Assembly: GCA_907163375.1 (NCBI GenBank)
Contig: CAJQUW010002000.1
Location: forward strand, 1 to 64,000
Length of the DNA stretch: 64,000 nt
DNA from: Prostheceraeus crozeri
Lineage: Eukaryota; Platyhelminthes; Polycladida; Euryleptidae
Direction of reading: 5' to 3'
The notes under the pieces were generated by a model that did no database searches, was not told the DNA's origin, and saw only the letters and a program-made list of their open reading frames with translations. Of the stretch, positions 42,901-49,698 are shown piece after piece. Position 1 is the stretch's first letter. Each line of letters opens with the position of its first letter. Made by a program: the position numbers and the translations under genes.

Positions 42901-42935
42901 TTTTTTACTTCATTTAACCTGGCTTTGCCGTGCGG
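24994..42935 (-). CDS. unidentified host gene, last three exons visible (minus strand)
   Basis: Three exons on the minus strand with good splice sites and matching phases. Exon at 42935-42812 (acceptor TTTTTGTCAG, donor GTGATG; 124 nt, leaves one base) encodes PHGKARLNEVKKVLSS...; exon at 32995-32865 (acceptor TTATATTTCAG, donor GTAAGT; 131 nt) encodes SHLFVNLLKIAQACLSHSTW...; terminal exon at 25176-24994 (acceptor CATTTTTTTAG) encodes THAKWINQLDTQTNTSALKA and ends NFEKSSN before TGA. Together they give a 145-residue helical C-terminus with no motif I recognise; an armadillo/HEAT-like helical protein is possible. Upstream exons were not found. The first visible intron is about 9.8 kb, of which 9.4 kb is element B; the second (7.7 kb) holds two hAT MITEs, another MITE and a mariner element. 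Exons are convincing; identity is unknown. Confidence 0.6.
25691..26821. mobile_element. hAT-type MITE (outer), 8-bp TSD GCATAAAA/GCCTAAAA
   Basis: Left end CAGTGATTATCAACTGGGGT then GCCGCGGCAC; right end, reverse complemented, CAGTGTTTCTCAACCTTTTT then GCGGCACCC. These are the widespread CAGTG.TTCTCAACC hAT termini. Flanking 8-mers GCATAAAA (25683-25690) and GCCTAAAA (26822-26829) differ at one base. No transposase. A second hAT MITE is nested in it, so it is the older of the two. Confidence 0.8.
25750..26346. mobile_element. hAT-type MITE (inner), 8-bp TSD ATAGGGGT
   Basis: Left end CAGTGGCGGCTCGTGACATT and right end, reverse complemented, CAGTGGCGGCTCGTCCATTT, both followed by GGTGGGGCA. 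Exact 8-bp duplications ATAGGGGT lie at 25742-25749 and 26347-26354. The 597-bp interior has no reading frame of note. Inserted into the outer hAT MITE. Confidence 0.88.
26830..27358. other. intronic AT-rich stretch with a perfect 24-bp palindrome
   Basis: Nothing coding is seen. AAAATGCCTACA and its reverse complement abut at 27040-27063, forming a perfect 24-bp palindrome with no loop. Confidence 0.5.
27359..27964. mobile_element. MITE with ~165-bp inverted arms and an inner inverted pair
   Basis: The left arm from AAAAACAGAATCGCTCCCTT to about 27525 matches the reverse complement of about 27802-27961. Inside, a second inverted pair (ATCAATGGTCATCCCTTC near 27525 and its inverse near 27677) is kept. 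No convincing target duplication was seen, so superfamily is open. Arms differ by scattered changes and small gaps. Confidence 0.65.
28407..30404 (+). pseudogene. mariner-type transposase remnant, internally deleted and interrupted
   Basis: The ATG at 28407 opens MKLPVSTRDSLWNSIEVLNG and a helix-turn-helix region ending SGGLRTARSGEIAG. The next recognisable block starts at 28887 with QDDGASIHWTREVLEEVDRL, containing the second catalytic aspartate, followed by DCWTIENVWGITKKRL with the expected final acidic residue. The segment that should carry the first catalytic aspartate is missing between the two. The frame runs into the nested element after VIECE and resumes past it with STDMPIPYFKHPEKMQKTC to a stop at 30402. 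The deletion and frame change make it non-functional. Confidence 0.7.
29091..30307. mobile_element. 1217-bp non-autonomous element, CAAGGTTGGGTC ends, 7-bp TSD GTGTGAG, class unclear
   Basis: Ends are CAAGGTTGGGTC and its exact complement GACCCAACCTTG; GTGTGAG occurs directly outside both ends (29084-29090 and 30308-30314). An eighth base does not match (A vs G). Subterminal sequence is packed with CTTGGGTACCC and CCCAAGA words in both orientations; the 1-kb interior is AT-rich with no gene. Removing it restores the reading of the mariner transposase, which confirms the boundaries. A 7-bp duplication does not fit the common 8-bp (hAT) or TA families. Confidence 0.8.
30738..32864. other. intronic/intergenic stretch without a convincing gene
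   Basis: AT-rich. The only frame worth noting is a 61-codon minus-strand one (32183-31998) with an ATG start, a basic N-terminus and one hydrophobic segment (VIYGIALCISLFLLFSDVF). It could be a type II membrane protein or first exon, since a donor-like GTAAAG follows near its end, but nothing else supports it. Confidence 0.35.
33245..33250. repeat. 6-bp target site duplication of element B (left copy), ATTATC
   Basis: ATTATC directly precedes AGTAGTAAG and is repeated exactly at 42649-42654 after the right terminus. Confidence 0.9.
33700..35475. repeat. tandem repeats of element B, unit about 295 bp in two alternating types
   Basis: A C-run followed by TGGACAGCTAGCTTCTATC occurs at about 34013, 34603, 34898 and 35194 (590, 295 and 296 apart). 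The alternating type with GACAACAATCTTCTAACTTT occurs at 33719 and 34309. All units share GTTAGAGCGGTTACAAGA through GACCGTCACCAAAACATTTT and are nearly identical. They are homologous in part to the 487-bp units of element A (GGCTTGTTCCTATCTGTCTT). Confidence 0.88.
35440..35535. repeat. inverted junction at the end of the element B tandem array
   Basis: ACCAAAACATTTTTCATCAA is followed after about 30 bases by its inverse TTGATGAAAAATGTTTTGGT, with a G-run (GAGGGGGGGGAGG) in between. The array thus ends in a hairpin and the following ~80 bases are an inverted, more diverged repeat unit. Confidence 0.75.
35781..35829 (+). promoter_or_regulatory. TATA box, leader exon and GT donor (element B)
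   Basis: TATATAAA at 35781-35788, initiator-like ACTTCATCG, then AAAGACGAG|GTAAGC with the donor at 35830, followed by CGCTCTGAGCTCC as in element A. An acceptor-like TTATCTTACAG at about 36350-36359, just before the coiled-coil gene, could receive this donor. Confidence 0.55.
36040..36300 (+). repeat. segment shared with element A (about 5280-5560)
   Basis: GGTTTTCAAGTAT through CCACTCACTACACTC is nearly identical to element A, including TTGAGGGGTTAGATCCCAGC and TGACAATGATGTCTTCAGC. It ties the two elements to one family. In both it lies downstream of the leader-exon promoter, so it may be intron sequence or hold regulatory sites. Confidence 0.75.
36415..37566 (+). CDS. 383-aa coiled-coil protein of element B, function unknown
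   Basis: The N-terminus is basic with paired cysteines (VACVKCRVLKG). A short 4-residue tandem (VVEN, about residues 83-97) comes next, then an acidic patch (ESDDEDDVDLD), a basic serine-rich stretch (RKRVRKLSSSSSEV), and a long charged coiled coil (about residues 175-330; heptad-like, rich in E, K, R). The last ~60 residues differ in composition (FHIPIRDNHLAGEVL, then CYNGHPTKKCLHASLRMRGH). A donor-like GTAAGTG follows the stop at 37571 and an acceptor TTTCATTGCAG lies near 37631. A leader exon from the 35781 promoter may join upstream. Similar coiled-coil genes are not assigned in my knowledge of Polintons; the role is unknown. Base composition (GTG/GAG-rich) differs from its AT-rich neighbours. 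Confidence 0.6.
   Translation: MCVRSYKSQCGRQGSRQEGGHRHMIVLNRVACVKCRVLKGDEDEARFYRVHADCSGGLVTDLRFTQLIVEERERMLANVANVVENVVENVVENVVENDELARAVASLEGEIEQRKRVLESDDEDDVDLDRERVRKRVRKLSSSSSEVSNIVITDPPKSSSSPKVKSGGIRVQSARWLKDEEKRHVSQQMAHELLVNKFESLKKVKDEVVKELDELKKKDLKSKEVADENIRMRRCVTDLKNKTRELEEKNDACEKRASAAERRMRDAEAKFEEMMKEMSGLRARNVELERTVARRGDERQACEKLERMRDEWERVNEDRLFEFHIPIRDNHLAGEVLVNQSLDESILCYNGHPTKKCLHASLRMRGHLHKFSIRKRARLPKDD
37703..37805 (+). repeat. GGGCAAGACATGATAGA repeat, upstream copy (element B)
   Basis: Homologous to 6019-6121 in element A and to 38174-38280 in B; brackets the 88-codon frame on its upstream side. Confidence 0.75.
37824..37862 (+). promoter_or_regulatory. TATA promoter of the 88-codon frame (element B)
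   Basis: TATATAAA at 37824-37831, 39 bases before the ATG, with the same TTTCATTTCATTTCAATC leader as in element A. Confidence 0.7.
37863..38129 (+). CDS. conserved 88-aa protein of unknown function (element B copy)
   Basis: Shares the first 20 residues (MQTPNSQVSSPRGPQLRPRN) exactly with the element A frames and then differs mainly conservatively: NEFARIEEQDRVF in B against EEFVRLEEQDRVH in A, and YTHMPVSVEVDSATKERV against FSHVPISVEVDTATKERV. Two residues are absent in B without loss of frame. Such protein-level constraint between diverged elements argues for a real product. No known domain is recognised. Confidence 0.65.
   Translation: MQTPNSQVSSPRGPQLRPRNLFNEFARIEEQDRVFNNLARIGNPMTATAVNPTEWRYIPLYTHMPVSVEVDSATKERVFDSLSRIGRL
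38174..38280 (+). repeat. GGGCAAGACATGATAGA repeat, downstream copy (element B)
   Basis: Near-identical to 6497-6604 in element A, also preceded by GGCTCTCTTAAGGGCCACC. The next base context leads into CAGTCGATTGCTATCCCTG, a word that in element A lies at the start of the satellite (7172). Confidence 0.75.
38346..38528 (+). CDS. 44-aa acidic protein with its own TATA box (element B)
   Basis: TATATAA at 38346-38352 is followed 42 bases later by the ATG at 38394. The frame (MEATSADNIPVFTDEDNGIP, then EFVILDEWDEDEKKGKNQED) ends at a TGA at 38526-38528. Composition is strongly acidic at first and basic-acidic at the end. TATA spacing like that of the 88-codon frame supports transcription. It may be the start of a longer broken gene; product unknown. 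Confidence 0.4.
   Translation, partial: YISQKIVALLIQFEVTMEATSADNIPVFTDEDNGIPEFVILDEWDEDEKKGKNQEDRLDG
38600..39017 (-). CDS. P-loop ATPase remnant of element B (fossil)
   Basis: The minus-strand frame 39017-38763 contains a Walker A motif, VLTVSGPSHAGKT, then YYGIYQPSLFQG. A piece just downstream carries a Walker B-like FVVLDDLL. The layout GP..GKT ... YG.YQP ... VLDDL is that of a viral-type DNA-packaging or related P-loop ATPase seen in many invertebrate element proteins; A32-like packaging ATPases are a standard Polinton gene. The gene is broken. No further part is recognised. Confidence 0.5.
39503..39766 (-). CDS. short frame with hydrophobic N-terminus and RING-like cysteines (element B)
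   Basis: Starts MKMQWYLIVAQLVFELCLLT, a hydrophobic stretch, and ends with a zinc-binding pattern MCCDVCKRKDG, then RCKHAFCQRCFH, the C-x2-C / C-x-H-x2-C-x2-C core of a RING finger. It overlaps the next upstream frame by four bases (39763-39766), as in a compact transcription unit. Part of the minus-strand block of element B; fossil. Confidence 0.4.
   Translation of the reverse strand: MKMQWYLIVAQLVFELCLLTLEVYSFCTCVYYLEKASKFISSKRLAIDISNGETMCCDVCKRKDGNEKRIFIFKRCKHAFCQRCFHT
39763..40173 (-). CDS. 136-aa protein of element B, function unknown
   Basis: Starts MSFSNDCGTLRFHRQSLKGA and has a mixed alpha/beta look with phrases such as YVIKFHKDETDIEAV and LVIEAISDIHIQL. The arrangement resembles N-terminal segments that precede replication proteins in some large DNA elements, but this is only an impression. 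No catalytic motif is visible. It lies between the RING-like frame and the exonuclease-like frame. Confidence 0.4.
   Translation of the reverse strand: MSFSNDCGTLRFHRQSLKGAVQDYVIKFHKDETDIEAVVDDASTLFLELMNTFSDSIIMARLVAKIKFSHFGKEEVESRSFHFASYSMEVVDHPQEFFKRHMIKIAERLNAFNHHGSSLVIEAISDIHIQLSIKKN
40261..40791 (-). CDS. exonuclease-like 176-aa protein of element B (tentative)
   Basis: Begins MDCEGEPVQELSAIAMNN, where D-x-E matches the first motif of DEDD-type 3'-5' exonucleases; continues HIHGLNLKYLQDYGF and LLIDFKRWLAAFNV, and near the end YGYHCSLYDSYQLYLFY, a possible third motif. An RNase H-fold nuclease is therefore possible. Family assignment rests on motif spacing seen by eye and could be wrong. 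Fossil member of the minus-strand block. Confidence 0.35.
   Translation of the reverse strand: MDCEGEPVQELSAIAMNNWTYQIVSVYHQHANCDPNVDQWARKHIHGLNLKYLQDYGFSCESALLIDFKRWLAAFNVIRIFCNNPGKERKVFPNLIIDDILLPPWDSRVNQHYHEVTKRFKDLCVPILSVRCSSYVHNQCFFPPYLNTAKVLYGYHCSLYDSYQLYLFYLFQTIDL
40844..41092 (-). CDS. RING-like 82-aa frame of element B
   Basis: Basic N-terminus, then CFECRRRGLIRYILLLRCHH and IICVFCREKH, a C-x2-C ... C-x-H-x3-C-x2-C pattern close to that of the frame at 39503-39766 and reminiscent of the IAP-like RING at 202-453. It overlaps the end of the 204-aa frame by 89 bases. Confidence 0.4.
   Translation of the reverse strand: MIKSLTAVVRSASRRRMLHQNANQRRRIASPFLTLPYDNSLMCFECRRRGLIRYILLLRCHHIICVFCREKHRCNSSFCNML
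41004..41618 (-). CDS. 204-aa protein of element B, possibly DNA-binding
   Basis: The frame opens at 41618 with a GTG; a spliced start is more likely, because an ATG followed directly by a GTAAGT donor lies upstream at 41778-41776, in the leader of the minus-strand promoter. Notable segments are YDDHSVVLQTGMLPSTDVKI, WKARDDKDTPYRKIW and GTWDILFKVNGLYYGRHKDN. The C-terminus is a lysine-rich tail (KRKSEKNATSKRKSKKENC) typical of nuclear or DNA-binding proteins. No known family recognised; a single-strand-binding role is a guess. Confidence 0.45.
   Translation of the reverse strand: MEETSKVHNPTPLQRKFKQALRYDDHSVVLQTGMLPSTDVKIMHNQYGDYILIPVSPYIRHQLDIIEEYVTLNMDIPTPLAQEWKARDDKDTPYRKIWDGNHICLPVSHWCTYYKKEGDHSIPIRCDELGEGTWDILFKVNGLYYGRHKDNKIASLSMHMESILYIPKPPNVDDIIDQILNSSGTKRKSEKNATSKRKSKKENC
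41776..41884 (-). promoter_or_regulatory. TATA promoter and ATG-GT leader exon for the minus-strand genes of element B
   Basis: TATAAATAG (41884-41876) is followed by a ~100-base leader ending AACTAAAATG|GTAAGTCG, so the first exon ends exactly with an ATG. A pyrimidine-rich tract and CTGCACTAG acceptor follow near 41680-41690. This mirrors the TATA/leader/GT plan of the plus-strand promoter at 35781. Confidence 0.55.
42649..42654. repeat. 6-bp target site duplication of element B (right copy), ATTATC
   Basis: Exact copy of 33245-33250. The host-gene exon at 42812 begins only about 160 bases further on. Confidence 0.9.
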
Positions 42936-42948
42936 CTGACAAAAAATG

Positions 42949-45900
42949 CACAAAGCAAGCTCACTTGTGCATCAAAAATAGTACCAAGGGAAACTGAGGA
43001 GGTATGGGTCACCGCTCTCTGTGAAAACCGCAAGAAGATGAATGAAATAGTTGTAGATCATTTATATGCTGCCCTAGTGCTCATTGACATATACATTTGT
43101 CAGGTTTTCAATTGCATTATTTTAGGACATATACAGGTGAAAACGTTACAGACATAGCTTTGAATTTTTTCAAAAATCGTTTTTTCTATTCTTCCTCCAA
43201 AAATTTAATACGACAGCCTAAAGTAAAGCGATCGATAAAGGGGAACTATGAAGGGGGATTGCGTTGCATGGTTTCGATGGCGGTTGACTCGATTAGCATT
43301 AGAATTCAAGTCTTGACACTGGATCTGCTGGTAGCCTGGAAGCCCTGTAACTTTTGTGAGAACTTTCGATTGATTTCATCTCCATAATGCGCGCTTCATA
43401 AACGCATGAGAACGTCTCTACGGAGAATCATTTTGTCGGTTACACAAGTAGAGAAAACTTATCAGATTTTATAGCTTAACTGATTTTCGTTCGCTGATTA
43501 ACTTTTCTTGTATTGATATTTGATCGATGACATGAATAACTGAATTAATTCTCGCGTTCCGAATTATAATGTGTCCAAGATGAAGTCAGTAGCATATCTG
43601 GATCAAACGTTAAAAGCGTTGAAACGTTCAATTAGCCAATCTTCACTTTCTAATGACTGTACATCGAGATCTACGGAGGAAGTTCACTTCATACAATATT
43701 CTTTATTAAAATATATAATTTCTAACAATTTTCGATAACATATGCCACAGACAATTATTTGCTCGCTGTTGAGCATGTCGTTTTTCTGCAACAAATCTTT
43801 TATCAAAGTAGCTGAGCATTCAGAGAATCGCTCTTTTAGATCGATGGTATAATCCCAAGAAATATTGAATTTGGTACGGATGCGAATTTCTTCTTCGCTC
43901 TGTGTCCATAGGATCCTAATTCGATGTTTCAATCTTTCATTCTATTCTTCTAAATTTCATTTTCTGCTTGAGATGAACTAATTCACTATATCAGAACCAG
44001 AGCTCTCACATGTCTTGATGACCACTCAAAGTAGAAGGCAAGGAATCAGTAAAACTAAGCTTAGGTAAGTCAAATTCTTAAGTTTAACAAGAATTTGGAA
44101 GTCGTTTTTCAATGACAGTAGATAATCTCGCTACTTTTGATTAATTACGTGAATCAGGGAAAATTGATGGAATCTTATTTAGAAAACAGTTTTCTCCTTG
44201 TGATATTAGGAATGTTTTATCTTTTAACCGCCTAAATTCATTCAGCTTTAACGCTTTCATCGGCAGGAAATAAATGAAAGGGCTTCTCTGGATTTGTCTT
44301 TGTATTTGATGTACATCCATAATATGCAACACATGATTTTGGCATCATTTTAGTGAAAAATCACGAGTGAAACTCGACACAAGGCAGATGAGCAGAGCAG
44401 ATGTGTGTGTGTGATTAAATTTCAATGTCAACGAAACGCATTGCGTCTCCTGGTGCATTAGAAAACATCAGTTTATTCACTTTTCTCTGTGTCTTTCGCG
44501 TGTCCCCATTGCAAGTCTTAACAGCGTGCTACTTTTTCCCTTTTATCTATGATTATTGCGATTATTCAATGCATGTAATAATCATAAGTGTGCATCTTGT
44601 ACACAAGATGCATTTTTTGGATGAAAGAACATGTCAATCATAACTAAATTTGTATATTGTCAATGGTCTATAAGCAGTTTGAATTGATTAAGATGCTTCA
44701 TAACGTAAGAAATTGACAAAATTCTCGATTTTCATTAAGTGCTTTTAAATAAATGTCAAATTTTTGATTTTCACATTGGCCAAATTTGCTAAAATTGGAA
44801 TCATTTATCAGAAATACTCAGAGTCAAAAGTCACAAAAAATTATAGCTGTGACTACTACCAGGCTTTACAAAAAAGGTGCAGGGGAGCTTGAGTCCACTT
44901 AGGTAAAATCGGGTCAACAAATCAGGGGTGGGGGGATTGGTAAACGAGACGATACGGAGGCTAAGACATTCCCGCAAGTGGACTTCCGATGATTGAGTTT
45001 CCAATGTTTAGTGCTACATGTATTTGAATCGTTTATTCATGAAAAATCTAAAATAAACATATGCCGGTTTTAACGACATGCAAACTTATGGATTTTATAT
45101 AATTGACTTGTAAGGACATCTATCATGAGACACGGCAACGACAAGCCATTAACTGAATCGCTTAAGTGAGAATCTTGCAATGAGCTTTGCTCACACTGTG
45201 TAGTCACTAAATGTCTCAATGCTGGTATTATTGATAACATATTCACATCTCTTGCGGAGATCAATTTAAAGTTGTATTTAGAGTCATTATTTTTACCAAG
45301 ATCGGTCTATCAATTTGATCACGCTTTTGCTCAATCAGAAATTCATTAGAGAATTAACTTAATGAAAGTAGAAATCTTTTCAATGGATCAAAAACATTGA
45401 ATATTTTCAAATTCTGCTATAACTGTCAATTCATATAGCTCATTACATCAAGATTCTCAAAAATTGCATGACATTGTAATCGATGACCTTAACAATGATC
45501 AGAGCGCTTAGATAATGATACATCGGAGGATATTGATTAAGAAAAGTAATAACATTTCAAGCTTATCAAAAAAACTTGTCACTTAATAAAGAAAACTTGT
45601 GACTAAGTTAGTTACTGACACTTTTTTGGTACACCTGGTGTGGTTAGAAAGGCAAGTAAAATACTTTATGCACTCTAGTTACATGAAGAGGAAGTTTGCG
45701 GGCCAATTTTCCAGTATAACCGCGTCAATTTAACTTATTAAAGTGTAGACATCATACTTAGAACCACTTCCTAACCTTAGCCACTAAGAAGATGGCAATA
45801 GATGTATGTATCTCTTGAAGTTGAATTGATGCTGCTTAAGCCCGGTGAAGCAGCAGCTTATCTCATCAATTGCAATGACATCGCCCCCGACGTACATACA

Positions 45901-46648
45901 TGTACATCGTATCCTGCTACAGAGTTTTGCTATATTTGCTTCTGTTATTATATCCAGAAATCACGACAAATGTGAAATGATACGTGTAGTTAGGAATAGC
46001 TTCTCATTCCGATATAGGTGTAGAATCGCAATTGAGTTAATCTATTAAACCCCATCCTCCCCAAAGCGGAACTTGGAGCTACCCTTGTACGCTTAATTTT
46101 TTGAAATTCGATCAATAAGGGCGTTTCTTTATCACCAAAGGGACTTCAATGCCGCTTTACAAATAATAAAAATCTGCATAAAAAATGTTCAACAAGTAAG
46201 TCTTTAAAAGTTTCTTAAAATGCAGCAGAAAACCAGAAATCTTGGGTGACAAAGTATTTCAAAAATGAGAGGTCACAACAGGGAATGACATTTGATATTG
46301 CTGACTTGATATTTGACTTCACATTTTGATGTTGCTCCAAATATAACAGTTGCAGCCCTAATTTTTGTGAATTTTATTTTTTACGTTTTCTGATAACCAA
46401 TCCAATTATTATCAAATTTGGCCATGGGAAAATCGAAAATTTTACATTTAGTTGAAGTACTTTTAGAAGATAGGAAACTTTTGCTAATGTCTTACAAACT
46501 AAAGCATCTTGATCAATTCAATTTACTTTTAGATAGACCATTGACAATGTACATGATATGTGATGTCGCATTGACAAGTTATAATTAACAAATGTAATCA
46601 TCCACAAATGCATCTACGCACTTGCTACACAAATAATGACAATGACCT
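42949..46648. other. gene-poor stretch
   Basis: Upstream exons of the minus-strand host gene may lie here, but none could be fixed by splice sites and phase. Minus-strand frames at 43684-43932 and 45070-45264 are open but have no convincing acceptors. No transposon ends were found. Confidence 0.35.
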
Positions 46649-47890
46649 TTGAATACTACTCACAATAGATTCATAAGCAATGCCGTCAAATTTATGATGC
46701 AAATAGTTGATCACAAGTATGAAATGGACATGATTGCTTATCATCAGACCATTAATTCATTCAATGGTGCAGTCAAATGGAAGCGGTACATTGATGATTG
46801 TTTTATTTTTTGGTCTTCCAATATTTCCATTGAGGACATTTTACCTGTTGTTAATGGTTTTTCTGCTTGCATCAAACTTACAATGGAAATTCCTAACAAT
46901 GGCATTTTACCATTCTTAGATACCGAAGTCTATGTGGAAAATGGACGCTTCCAAACAAGACTGTATATGAAGAATATACACAGTGGCACTTTATATCCTT
47001 GGGATTCCTTTTCTCGCATGTCCATCAAAAGAGCTATAATTATTGGTGAATTGAGGCGAGCAGACGCACGATCGACTACTTACGATAACAGGAAATACTC
47101 CAGGAATCTGGTAATTGATCGACTGAGGAAGAATGGATATCCATCTCGCTACATACGAAAAATACAATGGCAATATTATAAAAGGCCTAGTCGGACCGCT
47201 AAGAAGGATAATGATGGTCGTATATTTATTCGTTGTCCATTTGTTGATGAAGTTTCAAGCGGCGGATGATCAATAATGTGCGAAGATCATCTCTCTCGGA
47301 ATATGTGACACTATACTTTGATTCTGGTAAATCCCTACGCAAGATATTTCATCGCCCGAAACAGAGATTAACATGCAATGACAACTGTGAGACCTGCAAC
47401 ATCGGAGAGCATGCGAATCGGCGTTATTCTAAGAATCTGATTTATAAAATCGTATGTAAGGAATGTGATGCCGTATACATAGGTGAAACAAGCCACTGCA
47501 TCAAACCGCGTCTTCGAGAGCATTTTTCTCAGGACAACAGTGCTGTACATCAACATTTCGTGGAGAAGCACAGCACCTCGTCGCCTGAATCTCACGTTCG
47601 ATGGTCGATCGTTCATCGAGGCTTGAGCAATACTCAAAAGAGAAGAGCAGTGGAAGCTCTCTACATCAGTCACCACGACGGCATGTTGATGAACGGCTGT
47701 CATGGACGTCATGTTGATTTTTCCATTTAGTTTGCTCTTAGCCTGTGTGCACCCTGCTGTGAACTGTGAACTCTTTTTAGTCCTTCTATAAATACCTCGC
47801 CATTCTCTTTGTTTTTATTGTGTCTTGAAAAAGCCGAAAGGCGAAATGTTGGCAATTTATCTAATAAATATTTGGTATCCGCTGAATATC
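46649..47890 (+). mobile_element. Penelope-like retroelement, 3' fragment (RT end, GIY-YIG nuclease, hammerhead-like tail)
   Basis: Two overlapping open pieces. The first (46649-47269) has the RT catalytic YIDD box in KRYIDDCFIFW, then FLDTEVYVENGRF and a thumb region. The second (47266-47730) has CETCNIG, then a GIY-YIG endonuclease domain (LIYKIVCKECDAVYIGE followed by LREHF). RT followed by GIY-YIG nuclease defines Penelope-like elements. The 5' part of RT is absent, so this is a truncated copy, split in frame between its two pieces. The 3' end at about 47825-47850 has GAAAAAGCCGAAAGGCGAAA, close to the hammerhead ribozyme core that these elements carry. Not functional. Confidence 0.8.
47827..47850 (+). 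ncRNA. degenerate hammerhead ribozyme-like core of the Penelope element
   Basis: CTTGAAAAAGCCGAAAGGCG then AAAT: the GCC-GAAA-GGC stem-loop II and the following GAAA match the hammerhead consensus CTGATGA...GAAA, while the CTGATGA part is altered to CTTGAAA. Hammerheads are known from the terminal repeats of Penelope-like elements. Cleavage activity is unlikely with this core. Confidence 0.4.
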
Positions 47891-48067
47891 TTGCTTTTTT
47901 AATGATATGGACATATTATCATAACTAACTACATTTTTGGTGAATGCTTTTTTAATATGGGCAATTACTTATGCTTTTTTAAAAACATACAAGCATTTTC
48001 AAAAACTTCTTTTTGAGTTGTATCCAGCACAGCTTAACTATCTCAATGCAATCAAACATGAGATTTG

Positions 48068-49583
48068 CAATTAACAAGCTAGTGATATTTTCGACGGACA
48101 TTCATTGAATATCACTTTAAACACACTACTTGCAAATCGCCCAAGTTATCGGGTGAAGATTCCTTGGTTTGACATTGTAAGTATGTTGTGGGAAGAACCA
48201 AGTAATCTGATGTTCAGTTCAAAATTATTATATTTTTTCTTTAGGTGATATATTTCGATCTATACTAATATATCATCGTCAGACAAGTGACCGGTAGTAG
48301 AGCATAAACTCTAACCTGAGCTAACCTAAGCTCTACTACCAGCAAATTGTAATCCAGTACAATCTGTTTCAATTGTTATATGTTATCTCTTTCCTAGTTA
48401 TAGACTTTGCCTTGCTTGCCACTAGTATCAGTTACATGTTACTTCGTTTACATGTTTGAATTTATTGTTTACTTAAGCCATGATCATAGAGTAAATATAT
48501 TAGGTAGAGTGGTAACTCTGCATTTGTTAAATCCCCAATGTGTATACACTTGCGATTTTATTAAATGAACTCGAGGTGAATACAGTTGGCAATTGTTACC
48601 AAATGTGAGATAAGCAAATTTTTGCAGTTTTGAAGAAATTTCCACGGAATTGACTGATCATGATTGTAATGCAGAAGGAAATGATATTATTTTACAGATA
48701 GTCGTGTCATGACAGCCTTGGAGAGTTAATGTTTGTTGAATTAGCAATTCGATGTGTTCCTATTACTTTCATGCTAAACAAAGACAATGGATGCTGTATT
48801 TTGTTATGCCTGATCCATCCGCGTGATCATATCACAGAAACCTCCACTGGCAGAGCAAGATAACAGAATCAGAGACAATGATTTCAATTAACTTTGAAAG
48901 ATGTAAATGGGTCCATATCAGTATTCAGATTCAAGAAATGAAACATGAATTTAGTGAATCATAAAATCATGCCGGTGAAAATTAAATTAAAATCTTGAAT
49001 TTCAGCCACGAAAGCAAAATCAGATCTCGACTTTTTCATGAAGACTTCCATTGCAATGCGGCTCATGAAATTCCCTTGATAATCAGCTTAATTTCCGCTT
49101 AGTTAGGATGCCTGTTTGCAGATATTCATTCCTTTTGATATCCAACGTGTTTCATACTACTTATATAGGGGAGTTATCTCGGCAGTATATAAATTGGCAA
49201 AATTTTGACATTTTATAATACTGCTCAAATAATTTTTTGGACCACGGGAACGTAATCTCCGCAAAAAATGAATCTTCTCATATAAAATGTTCACTATATA
49301 CAGATACTTTTTTGAGTCGACACTCTACCTATATATCCCTACTCTATCTATGGCTATGATTCACTTGACTGTCGATGATATATGAGTACAGATTGAAATA
49401 TATCACCTAAAGAAAAAATATAATAATTTTGAACTGAACATCAGATTACTTGGTTCTTCCCACAACATACTTACAATGTCAAACCAAGGAATCTTCACCC
49501 GATAACTTGGGCGATTTGCAAGTAGTGTGTTTAAAGTGATATTCAATGAATGTCCGTCTAAAATATCACTAGCTTGCTAATTG
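48068..49583. mobile_element. fold-back element with ~220-bp inverted arms
   Basis: CAATTAACAAGCTAGTGATA through TCATCGTCAGACAAGTGA (48068-48292) matches the reverse complement of 49370-49583 with few differences, and a further weaker inverted pair lies inside (GTAGAGTGGT near 48505 and ACTCTACC near 49320). The 1.1-kb interior has no gene. No clear target duplication was seen. It ends 116 bases from the SAAL1 stop codon, next to that gene's poly(A) signal. Confidence 0.75.
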
Positions 49584-49698
49584 TGTATTTTATTATTGCA
49601 AATCAAAATGGTTCAAGGAAAATGGATCTGAACTTGAAAAGTTCTAATAGAAAAAAATGACCACTAAGTGGATAAAGTTAAGATTCCATAAATATCAA

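Noticed and set aside
43684-43932. Minus-strand frame as an upstream exon of the unidentified host gene
   Set aside because: No pyrimidine tract and acceptor in a fitting phase; cannot be joined to the exon at 42935 with confidence.
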